NCBI GenBank assembly: GCA_033977485.1 | Contig: CM066984.1 | Location: forward strand, 43,655,100-43,719,099 | From: Hydrangea macrophylla | Taxonomy: Eukaryota; Streptophyta; Magnoliopsida; Cornales; Hydrangeaceae | Length of the DNA stretch: 64,000 nt | Direction of reading: 5' to 3' | Shown: positions 54,095 to 64,000 of the stretch, piece by piece | Layout: every line of letters begins with the position of its first letter | How positions within the stretch are numbered: position 1 is the stretch's first letter | Notes under the pieces: generated by a model | Database searches by the model: none | What the model was told of the DNA's origin: nothing | What the model saw: the letters and a program-made list of their open reading frames with translations, nothing else | Made by a program: the position numbers and the translations under genes

Positions 54095-56322
54095 TGTCAT
54101 GCCCTGGAACGGCAAAAATAGAGAAAAATAAATTTCCTTTTTGGGTCCAAAGGCAGCGACGGGTGAAGTCACATGATTGTCCACACCACGCAGTACTAAG
54201 CAACAAGAAGTAATAGTGTAACAAGAATGAAGTCTAGGTTCTGATCATAACGTAACATAAAGTCAACAGAAGTTACTAACTATTACACATTAGAGTCTCG
54301 AATCAAATATAAGACAGCGGAAGTACAAACGTCAAGGCAACATATGCCTGACTACAAAAAGGGTTCTAAAACAGTAAAGACAATTAACTACAATTCTAGT
54401 CTAGTCTTTAGTTGGCGTAAAGGTAGTCCTCGGCGTAATAGTCTTCTCCGGTCTGACCTCCGTCAGGGTAGTTATTAGCAGGGATATCACAACCGGCATC
54501 ATAGTCCTCGCCCGCAGGTCCTTCACCTCTATAGTCATAACCAGGGTGCGGTGGAACATATGAATGTCCAGCGGCATAAACGCCGTCAGCTTAATGAAAG
54601 CTGAGTGAGTTAGATACTAACAGGGTATCAACTATTGAAGTTAATACAAGTTATAACACGATAATCATTATATTCAGTGAGGGTAACTCCTTTAAATCAA
54701 ACTGATTATTCGATTACTGATGTCTTACTCATTTTAAGACCGATAACACGTCTTGATGGGGGAACAGACTCGACAATAGTTCAACTCTATAAATACACCA
54801 TTGCTCATCCACCGCTTTTAAGAACATATGCACAGTCCACCGCATGTCATGGATACCACGTTAGTCCATCCCCCGCTTTTAAGAACATATGCACAATTCA
54901 CCGCATGTCAGGGATATAATGCTTTAAATAACAGTACATCATTCTATGCCACGACTTAGCAACGTCTACCAGTGATCACGGTCCACCGCATGTCATAGAC
55001 ACCTTCGTCTGTCTACCACTTTTAAGAACATATGATTAGATCATCTGGCTATCTTAGGGCAAATGGTCCGGTTCACCGCAAGTCATAGACACCTTCGTCT
55101 GTCTATCGCTTTTAAGAACATATGATCAACCAATGCCCGCCCACGCAAGGTTCCCGAATCTTAGCAAACCTACTTAAGTTCAACTCTATCACCGATACAT
55201 GACAATCCCAATGTGGCCTGACTACTCTGAATGAAATGAACGATAACTCCAAAGGATTTACGACTATTACGTTATCTACCGTCACAACATTATTCGTTAA
55301 TCTTGTTATTACTACGATCCTACGCCGCATTAACTCATTGTCATGTCTATGTTACAATAATAAAGTATGCTGGGAAATACTGAACAGTAAAGAAACAACT
55401 AACAGTTATCATAAGAAAACGGTATTCTGAAACTTCCAATCGATTGGTATAAAGGTTCAATCGATTGGTATAAAAGTAGTATCAATCGATTAGAAAAAGG
55501 TTTAATTGATTGGATCATAATCCATGCCAATCGATTGCATAAAGTGTCAATCGATTGGGACCTGAAAGATGTCAATCGATTGGTAATAGGTTCAATCGAT
55601 TGGAACTTCGTCTTCTTCACAGTGAAGACTGTCCAGCAACATATAAACATGAATACATGGTTTACACTCTATTTCTTCATTCAAAACACGTTCTAACACC
55701 AATATAAAGCTACCAAGTGAGTTTAAAACTCACCTTAGGTGTCTAGGGTGTGTTTGGGAATGTGTAATGAAGCTTGGAGCTTCAATGGTGGCTCCTCTCT
55801 CTCTCATTTGCTCTGTCTTCTTATTTCTTCCTTTCTTCTTTCTTCTTTCTTCTTTTTGATCTTCTTCCTTCTTGTTTCAGTCCATGAATATGTGTGTGTG
55901 AGTGTATGAATATGTGTATATATATATATGAGTGTATATATATATGAGTGTATATATATATAAACACACACACAAGCACTCCCTCTCACTCTCTAGTTTT
56001 TGCAAACAGAAAATGGGCGAGATTGGGTCGCATATATATAGATGGAGAAGTGTTCACGTGGACAAACCCCAGCCAGAGCAAAAGAATCTGCCCAGGTGCC
56101 TCCAATCGATTGGTATAAGAGTCAATCGATTGATATAAGCAATCGATTGGTATAAAGTTCAATCGATTGCTTTTAGGTATTAATGCTCCAATCGATTGAT
56201 AAAAGTGTCAATCGATTGGTATCCAAATTATACCAAAGGTAAAGCCAAGCTCATACAAGTATTAAAAAGAAACGTACAAGGTCTTACTCGCATAATATAT
56301 AACAGAAATACAGGGTATTATA
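54095..56322 (-). repeat. 5' LTR of the Tekay-like element, 2,228 bp
   Basis: Aligns to 47054-49274 end to end with scattered substitutions and a few short indels. Carries the same palindrome array (55437-55602 and 56102-56218). Confidence 0.93.
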
Positions 56323-56984
56323 TTCCAACTAATTAGAAGGAATTCATGATTATGTCAATTCTTTCTGTGCTTGATAGATTTAAGCTAGAAGTTTAGGAAT
56401 GTTATTCGATATCATATCTTGATCAAAGCATGTGGATTAACCTTTGTTTTGTAGCGCTAATTAAGGTATGATCTCTTGACTCTTTTCTTTAGTTTATTTT
56501 ATTTCTTAAATTTTTTTTATTGATTTTTGACTCTATGGGTGACACCTTAGATTAGGGCTTGCCTTATGTATATATATGAATTAGAGACCCTTTTTAGGTT
56601 TCTCTTTATTTGTATGCATTACACGTTTAAATTCGCAGCTGGATCTCGGGTAAGTTTCCTCGCTATCTATTTTACATATCATTTGCTTGCTATTTGAATT
56701 ATATGATTTTGTACGCCATTTTACCGTTAGCAATCTTATACCCCTTTTGACATGCTTTTGTAATGTATATATATATATGTATTAGTTGAGGGCATGCTTA
56801 GATTAATAATTCGATTAAAAAGGATGTTGATTAGAGGCCTATCACGAGATAGGATGAGAGGGGGTGTTTTAGTCTGCCGGGCTCTTTCCCCTCTCATTCC
56901 ATAATCACCGGACTTAGAAATCTCTAGTTTCCAAAAGATCATTTTGCTTTTAAAAGGGTTTCACTACAACAAAAAACCCTTATT

Positions 56985-57535
56985 ATGACTTTAAAAAAGA
57001 GTCATAAATGTATATTTATGACTATTTTTTAAGCTTTTAAAATAAGTCATAACATTGCAGTCATAAATAAGTTCGAGTTTGTTAAAAAAAGTCATAAATA
57101 ATTATTACTTTTACAACAGTTCTAAAAAAATAGTCATAAAAAATGAGTGCTTTCAAATTGTTTATGACTATTTTTTAATTGATACAGTCATAAATAATCT
57201 TCAAAAAAGTCATAAATAGCCTTTTAAAAAAGTCATAAATAATCTTTAAAAAAGTCATAAATAGCCTTTTAAAAAAGTCATAAATAATCTTCAAAAAAGT
57301 AATAAATAACCCTTTAAAAAGTCGTAAATAATTTTCAAATTAGTCATAAATAACCATTTAAAAAGTCATAAACAATATTCAAAAAAGTCATAAATAATCT
57401 TTAAATAGTCATAAATAATATTTAAAATAGTCATAAATAACCTTCAAAAAGTCATAAATAATCTTTTTATAGTCATAAATAATCTTCAAAACAGTCATAA
57501 ATAACATTTTAAAAGTCATAAATAATGACACTATT
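56985..57535 (+). repeat. Left subterminal repeat array of the CACTA element
   Basis: More than 20 copies of AGTCATAAAT spaced about 20-25 bp, separated by A/T runs. In En/Spm such arrays bind the element's accessory protein. Confidence 0.9.
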
Positions 57536-57599
57536 TATGACTTTAGTAGAATTATTGCTAATTTATGATTGTTTTTTTATGAAACAGTCATATATAATA

Positions 57600-58102
57600 T
57601 GATGATGCCAAAAATTGGTAAGAGTAAAGTAGAGCAATTTAGGAGAGAGAGAGGGAGAGAGTGAGAGACTATTTTTTGTATGTGGTTCGGCCCTGTTAAT
57701 GAAGGTACCTACGTCCACGGGTGTGTCTGAGCACGTTCACTAGCCGATCACCGGCGGGCCTGGTGAGCCAACAAAGAGGGGCGGCACTACCAGTAATACC
57801 GGCCGGGTGTACGCATATAATGGTGAATTTTGTAGAGGTGCTGTGTAGACTAAAGAGTTGGCCGCCCCCTTCATGAGGGGTGAGAGGTCTCTTTTATAGA
57901 TGTAAGAGACCTACTCATACATGGATAAGGAAATATAATCCTATTGATATAGATTGACACCAATCAAGTAAGTTTCCTAATTGTATTAGGATTGATTGAC
58001 ATTAATTGAGGGAGTTTCCTAATTAGATTAGGAAATAGTTGCACTTTCCATTAGTCTTCTAGCTTGAGTAGGAAACTGCCCATAATTTTTGGGCGTATCA
58101 TA
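57600..58102 (-). mobile_element. Solo LTR, 503 bp, nested in the CACTA element
   Basis: Plus strand TGATGATGCC to GGGCGTATCA, flanked by TAATA (57595-57599 and 58103-58107). Reversed, it begins TGATACGCCC and shares CCTAATC...TTAGGAAA, CTATAAAAGAGACC and ACCCGTGGACGTAGG-type blocks with the LTRs of the gag-only gypsy at 28015, so it belongs to a related family. Confidence 0.88.
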
Positions 58103-58585
58103 ATATAAAACACATTTAAAGAGGAAAAAAATATTTTGTTGATAATCCAACAATCAAGATTACACAATTCAAATACATCATCAAAACATGCATGTTACAA
58201 ATCAACTCAAGAACCATATTCAGATATTATCTTCCTTCCAACCAAAATTTTTCAATAATCAATCTAATAATTAGTTATGTACAAGAAAATGTAACAGTAA
58301 CCACTAAGTATGTATTAAACCAACAAACCAATAATGTATATGTAACATTGTTAAAAAAAAATAAAAATAAATAAATAAAAACAAGATTAGTGTCTATTTA
58401 AACTCTTCAATCTCCGCTAGTACATCAACTTATTTGCAATATTTGTTCCATGTAGTCTAACTGTGTAACACTGAAACAAAAATGAAATCAATGTATTAGA
58501 TTCTATATAACGAGTATATAATTTTCTTAAATTGCAAAAATATAGATTACCTGGAAAAAGGAAAAAATGTTGAAATTTTCAATAC

Positions 58586-59288
58586 TTAAATGTATTCTTG
58601 AATGAACTCAATGAACTCAAGTTGAAGTACATTTAGCTCGTGGCTTTCATATTTCACTTTTTGAGACAACTCTTTCATCTGAAAAAGTTCAGGAAAGAAT
58701 GAGATGTTAAGGATGTATTCCCTCCTCACAACACCACCACCACCACCTCCAACACATATGAAAAAAAAAATTCCACAATTTATGAATCAAAGTAAAACAA
58801 GAAGAAGAGAAAATTTGGCGACACATTTACAAAGAATACTATGATAATACCTTTATCTTGATAGATTTGGATGGATTCTCCATTATCACTTTCATGAAAA
58901 GTAACATATAGTATCCACATTCATAATTTCCTGGTTGCTTTGGTCCCTATGAATAAATGTATAACAAATATTAGACAAACAATAAATTACTGCAATCACA
59001 AGTCGTGGTAAAACTAACTTATCTTGGAATGAATGTTGACCTAGAATTTCTAAAACTTTCGACAGAGTCTCCTCTATAAATAGAACCTCCCAAAAATTTC
59101 AAACAATGAAAACATACTCAGCAACAATTGAATAACCGCAACATACATTATATCAATACATTAACCATAACATACTAAGTATAATTTAAACAGCTACCAT
59201 TATATCTACCATGTTTTTATTCAGATTTAATTACCTTTACGAATTGCCAAATTGGTTTTGGCCTTCTTTTCCCTTTGAAATTTAAAGC
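58586..59288 (-). CDS. C-terminal exons of a Ulp1-like cysteine protease in the CACTA element
   Basis: Three exons, 59288-59235, 58946-58851 and 58678-58586, join in one frame over GT-AG introns and end in TAA. They encode a piece ending RRPKPIWQFVK, then GPKQPGNYECGYYMLLFMKV, then MKELSQKVKYESHELNVLQL. The ECGYY motif holds the catalytic Cys of C48 (Ulp1/SENP) peptidases, which remove SUMO. Plant CACTA and Mutator-like elements often carry such genes. The His and Asp exons were not found upstream, where LTR-like sequence begins near 59500, so the gene is probably truncated. Very short exons with clean splice sites suggest it was recently functional. Confidence 0.7.
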
Positions 59289-59499
59289 CTTGAGTCCACT
59301 TCAAGACAATATTAAAAGTTAAAATTAGATAATAAAACGTCACTTCAAGACAATATTCTCACACACAACGATTACAACACGAAAAATTATTAGAAAATTC
59401 GATGACTAAGCGTCCACAACTTTCTACGATGCAACCACAATAAGAGGTAATTAATTATAATTCAACTTCTAAATGCAAGAATAAAACACCACAAAGTAT

Positions 59500-60578
59500 T
59501 TTATTTTATTACACCTTATGTTCACCACCTCGACCACCCATCCATGGTCCAGCCTACACATATATCCCATGTGTCTCCTAACGTAATACTAATTCCGACT
59601 CCGGTCCCAACTCCCATGGGGTATCACTGGGATTTGAGTATACACCGAAAGGCTAGTCCTTACGTTCTCGACGTCAATAAAATAATGTCTAAATACACAT
59701 GAAATAGACCAACAAGCCGGGCATAAGGCTTAAAATAATGAAGAGACGGGTCATCCACGTAGTCGCCGTCTAATCACACAAGGACGGGTCATCCACGAAG
59801 TCGCCGCCTAAAATCATAAGGAGCAGTGGTGAACTCTAAGGATTTTCTATCGTTCATACATCCACGTTTTTCACAAAACTCTACTTCATAAGAGATTCAT
59901 ATATCTCAACTCAAATTTCTGTTAAAATTATATTAACAGCTACATGTTCACACAGATTCATAACCCATACAAAATCACACAGTCATAATTTCACAAAGCT
60001 CAACTATACATGAGAACTCATATCTTTCTATGTACAAATAAATTAATTTATATTAACGAACACGAAATCACACAAAAATATGATATAGCAAATACGCTTA
60101 TTTTAACATTCATAAAACTGCTACTGTAATATGAATTTTCTGCCCAAACGGTGCAGAATTGGGAAAAATACCATTAGACGAAAGTTGTCCAGAATTGCGT
60201 TTCCTACAGGCTCGCGCGAACAGAATCACGAAAACTGTAACGTATGATTTATTAGAAATTTTCTACTAAAATCTGATCCGTGAAAATCCCAAATCCGAAA
60301 ATTGAATAATTGCTCAAATGTATATCCAAGGCTCATCTATAAATCTCAAATCATAACTTCAATCATTGTAAATACAAACCTAAATCTCATAACCCCATAA
60401 CCATACTAATTTAATAATCTATCCATTTAAATTTCAATCAAACGAGATTGAAAGAAAATAACAAGTTAACTCACCGATTTAGAACTTCAATGTTGATGAA
60501 GATTCGCAAAACAATATTTGGGGTTCCTCTTTTCTTCTCTTATTATCTTCTTCTTCTTCTTCTTCTTCTTCTTCTTCT

Positions 60579-60632
<54 letters not shown>

Positions 60633-61135
60633 ACTGCTCTATTTTTCTCATGTCTTTCTTTTCTTTTCTTTTTGTTATCAAAACCCTAGGAGGTATATTA
60701 TGTATGTATGTATATTATGTATGTATATATGATACACCTACATATATTATAACACAAACAAAAGGCTAAAAATCCCATTTTTTGTCTAGGGGCCTCACAA
60801 AAAGGCTTTATATGGGCCCGAAATACATTCTAAAGTTCTAAAATGAGTGACCCAATGGGTGTACATAACCCGGGTACTTAATTTAAATGTTAAAAACACA
60901 AATTAACACATTCACGGACCTATAATCACTACAAAAAAATAAACACATCAATTCTTCAATGACTTGTTCAACTTAAGTTTTTACAACTTAACTCCACCAC
61001 TTAGCTCTATAAAATTTCACACAATAATTAATGAATAAAATAAATACACACATATAAATAAATAACCAATTTAGGTTGTCTCATTATTTTGTTTTTTTAA
61101 ATGAATATTTATATAAAGAAAATACGGGGTGTTAC
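59500..61135 (-). mobile_element. LTR-like remnant inside the CACTA element
   Basis: The minus strand from 61135 begins TGTAACACCCCGTATTTTC, the usual start of a plant gypsy LTR. Inside are repeated ACGGGTCATCCACG blocks (59745-59800) and a (TTC)n(TC)n tract. The other end and its target duplication could not be located, so 59500 is a guess. Confidence 0.45.
60540..60631. repeat. (CTT)n(CT)n microsatellite
   Basis: About 40 bp of CTT followed by about 50 bp of CT in the LTR-like remnant. Confidence 0.95.
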
Positions 61136-62230
61136 ATGTATACCAAGTGAAATTTCATTTAAAATTTTTATACATCGCACATTTCCCTAATCAAGAATCT
61201 TAACTTTAAAAATCTTAACATATTGTCTTTTTCACTATTTTTCCCAAAAAAACAGTACTTTGATTCTAGAATTCAAAGAAAAAGAGTCATAAAAATAAAT
61301 AATATTTATGACTACCAAAAAATGAAGTCATAAAAGTCTTGTTATTTATGACACTTTTCTAAATACTTATTATTTATGACACTTTTCTAAATACTTATTA
61401 TATATGACACTTTTCTAAATACTTATTATATATGACACTTTTCACAAACATGTCATAAAAAATCTTATTTTTTATGATAATTTTCAAAAAACTGTCATAA
61501 AAAATCTAATATGATTCTTAATAAAATCTAAATTTGTGACACTAAAAGTAACTATCAAGTGTTAATAGTCCAATTTCAAAAAGTAATTTCTTAAAAACTA
61601 GTCTCTCAAAGGTTGATTTAAGTGAAATTTCACTTAATATTGATGTAAAGATTTAGTGAAATTTCACATAATATTCGTGTATGCCAAGTAAAATTTCACA
61701 AAATATTTTTGTACAGAGGACCTTTCCCTAATCAAGAATCTTAACTTTAAAAATCTTAGCATATTGTATTTTTTTCACTATATTTCCCAAAACAGTACTT
61801 ACGTTTGATTCTAGAATTCAAAGAAAAAGAGTCATAAAAATAAATAATATTTATGACTACCAAAAAATGAAGTCATAAAAGTCTTATTATTTATGACCAT
61901 TTTCAAAAAAACTGTCATAAAAACTCTTATTATTTATGACCATTTTAAAAAAACTGTCATAAAAACTCTTATTATTTATGACCATCTTATTATTTATGAC
62001 CATTTTAAAAAAAACTGTCATAAAAAATCTTATTATTTATGACCATTTAAAAAAAACTGTCATAAATAATCTTATTATTTATGACTAATAAAAAAAATGG
62101 TCGTAAATAAAACACCACTTACCAATCTTATGACTATATTTGCAAAAAGAGTCATATATGTTAGAAAAAAGTATTTGTTATGACTCTTTTTTTAAAATAG
62201 TCATTAGCCCAAAATAAAAAAAAAGTCATA
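61136..62230 (+). repeat. Right subterminal region of the CACTA element, partly duplicated
   Basis: Inverted counterpart of the left array (TTATGAC words). A unit of about 540 bp is repeated: 61136-61352 matches 61678-61899, including CCCTAATCAAGAATCTTAAC and TAGAATTCAAAGAAAAAGAG. Confidence 0.85.
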
Positions 62231-62362
62231 AAAAGGGTTTTTTCTTGTAGTGTTTCTTAATTTTCCTTTTAAAAAATTTTTTAAGTGGCGACTCGTATTT
62301 GAATTTGAAATTTGAAAAAGTTTTTTTTTTTTAAAAAGCGTAGTAAAATTTAGATATCCACA

Positions 62363-64000
62363 GAGGTTAGGGAGCTAGCATTCCCCCACCTTAGACCAAA
62401 CAACAAATGGATTACATGTATATAGCATAATCTAGTGAGAGCTCACATGGGTCCAATGGTGGGTTTAGGATCCCCAACCTACATTGTCTAGCTACTCATG
62501 GAAGTAAAGACATGAATATTAAAGAGAAGGGAAAAGAAATGATACCAACTAAGAGACATTATCATAAATGAATAGAAACTTCAATGTACTTCAAGAAATC
62601 CAAGTTACAGGATCAATCTTCTCTCTCTCTAACAATAACTACACTAAATGGAGGTAGATGGGGGAAGTAAATACAAAGGGGATTCAAAACCTAAGAGAGA
62701 GAATAGAGGTTGTAAGAAAAGGCTGCTGAAAAACCAGATCCCACTCATAAAAAACCTAAATTACACTTGTATAGTCAACCACAAAAGGGCAAAATTGTAA
62801 TACAAAAGAGAAGGAATCTGGGGACTTTCGATCGGTCAAAAGGGGACCTTTGACCGGTTAAAAACCCCCTCAGCTTGGCATTGTTTCGGCTTCACTCCTG
62901 CCTTTCGCGTTAATTGCAGAATCACCATATCTTGTAGCTCGGACCTTGGATTGGCATGAAATTTGAAGTCACACAAAGCTAACTCGACGATCTACATTAA
63001 CCTTGATTGAAGTGGCTTTCTAAATCATGGTCTTTGACACTCAAATTAGGATAGAAGTCGATGCTTTCATACTAATCTTGAAATAGAACCTCCCTTTTAA
63101 CAAGTATGACTTTATTTACCTATAAAACAACCAAGAAAACCACATAAATGATGCAAGTGATAAAAACAAGGGTTACAAGGTAAAAGTGTATAAACGATGT
63201 GCTTAGTAGCTCCGAGAATGGTATTTTGCACAAGAAAAAGACATCAAGAATGCAAAATATGAGTCTAATCACACCCCCCTACTAGCATATTGCTAATCTC
63301 TAGCAATTAAGCGGAGAAAATGTAGCTCTAAAACACCTTTATACAACAATTATTTAAAGAGTAAGGATAAACCACTTTTGCGGGGAACACGGTTACATTG
63401 AGCGAATGCAATAAGTCGTTAAACCTCTAGGCTACCCTTAGAGGTGGTGTCTTGTCTCCGGAGGGTTCTCAAAATGATACCCACAAACATCAAGCTCCCT
63501 CAAGATAGTTACTGACTATTCAAATTCACCAAGCTCAATAAAGTTTTGAAATTTTCCAAGAATTTTAGCAAAGTGACACACGTGTTCCCAAGAATTCACA
63601 AACTATCAAGATTATCAACATGACTTCATTCATTCTAACTCTCAGATGCGCGTGGTATGGAATACATAACTACAAGTATCAGGACGATGCAATGCTTTTT
63701 CATTAACCGAATTTCGTTCAAAAACGTGCTTCAACACAATTCTCATTGGTATTACTCTCAAGAATGAAACACTCAAATTGGGTAATACACTCATGACATG
63801 CAGGCAAAGAGCAATGGAAAGTGGAAAGCAAAGTTGCACGCATGTCAAGTATGAAAAATGATAAACTTTTTAAACGAGTAAAACTAATCCCATGAAGGGT
63901 ACCATGCACTAGAAGGTGTGAAATGGAACTCTAACTACTTGTCACGTTTGTCTCAAACTCTGAATCATAATTTTTCGAGGATCAAAGAGGAAATGGATGG
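62363..64000. other. Gene-free right flank
   Basis: No coding exon, LTR or TIR can be supported. Short frames at 63642-63909 look like chance. A palindrome-like GATCGGTCAAAAGG...CCTTTGACCGGTT is at 62830-62865. The style (ACACCCCCCTACTAGC, AGCAATTAAGCGG) resembles noncoding parts of gypsy elements, not proved. Confidence 0.5.

Larger units (their letters stand above)
47054..56322 (-). mobile_element. Complete Tekay-like Ty3/gypsy element, 9,269 bp, lacking gag
   Basis: LTRs at 47054-49274 and 54095-56322 are nearly identical. Target duplication TTCCA is at 47049-47053 and 56323-56327. Primer site (minus strand TGGCATCAGAGCC) is 54075-54087; a purine tract GGTGGTGGATGA precedes the 3' LTR at 49275. 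Coding order on the minus strand is acidic ORF, noncoding spacer, protease, RT, RNase H, integrase, chromodomain. In its own orientation each LTR begins TATAATACCC rather than TG. Inserted in the Tat-type LTR. The C-terminal chromodomain and 2.2 kb LTRs support Tekay/Del. Confidence 0.93.
56962..62252. mobile_element. CACTA (En/Spm-type) element, 5,291 bp
   Basis: Starts CACTACAACAAAAAACCC and ends GGGTTTTTTCTTGTAGTG, flanked by TTT (56959-56961 and 62253-62255), the 3-bp duplication expected of CACTA elements. Subterminal arrays of GTCATAAA-type words fill both ends in opposite orientation. The interior holds the C-terminal exons of a Ulp1-like protease, a nested solo LTR (57600-58102) and an LTR remnant. 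No transposase (TNP2 domain) is seen. It is inserted in the Tat-type LTR. Confidence 0.92.
43029..62362 (+). mobile_element. 3' LTR of a Tat/Ogre-type element, split by three insertions
   Basis: Starts TGTAGACACCCC after the polypurine tract and ends GATATCCACA at 62362. LTR pieces are 43029-44235, 45713-47053, 56323-56961 and 62253-62362 (target duplications included once each side). Removing the inserts leaves about 3.28 kb. A TATA box (TATATAAGG) is at about 43798-43806, followed by a T/G homopolymer. The last piece keeps TGGCGACTCG and AAAGCGTAGTAAAATTT, typical of this LTR type. The piece at 45718-47048 has no coding content apart from a C tract. Confidence 0.75.

Noticed and set aside
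59500..61135. A complete solo LTR
   Set aside because: Only one end (TGTAACACCCCG on the minus strand) is clear. The other end and a target duplication were not found, so it is listed only as a remnant.

Overview
The window is plant nuclear DNA, from a eudicot with a repeat-rich genome. The evidence is GT-AG introns in two host genes, short-LTR Copia and long-LTR Ty3/gypsy retrotransposons, hAT, CACTA and Mutator-like DNA elements, and long (GA)n, (CT)n and poly(C) tracts. I could not fix the species.

Only two host genes are visible, and they converge. On the plus strand are the last two coding exons of a short-chain dehydrogenase/reductase (SDR; 4126-4285 and 14898-15234), split by a 10.6 kb intron full of transposons. 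On the minus strand is a complete seven-exon gene for a CID (RNA polymerase II CTD-interacting domain) protein of the RPRD1/Rtt103 type. Its start is at 35791, its stop at 18606, and it encodes 528 residues. All six introns are GT-AG and the frame stays open, although intron 1 (8.9 kb) and intron 4 (4.8 kb) each carry retrotransposons.

Layout: 1-2660 is the 5' part of a minus-strand Tat-like gypsy element. 2889-3235 is a solo Copia LTR. 4286-14897 is the SDR intron, holding a Copia integrase fragment, a hAT transposase pseudogene, a foldback MITE, a truncated Copia, a hAT end and a TIR element. 15235-18605 is the space between the gene 3' ends. 18606-35791 is the CID gene. Inside it, intron 4 holds an integrase-deleted Copia (20883-24741) and intron 1 holds a gag-only gypsy element (28015-34756). 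That gypsy element was itself entered by a Mutator-like element carrying a SINE, and by a 2.35 kb solo LTR. 35800-37900 is the promoter side with two MITEs. 37921-40301 is a solo LTR. From about 41870 to 62362 lies the 3' end of a Tat/Ogre-type element whose 3.3 kb LTR is cut apart by a solo LTR, a complete 9.27 kb Tekay-like gypsy element and a 5.3 kb CACTA element that contains a further solo LTR. 62363-64000 is gene-free repeat-like DNA.

The most unusual object is the 9.27 kb gypsy element (47054-56322). It has a full protease-RT-RNase H-integrase-chromodomain frame broken only by stop codons, but no recognisable gag. In the gag position is a strongly acidic reading frame of no known family. 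Its LTRs carry arrays of a 12-bp palindrome.
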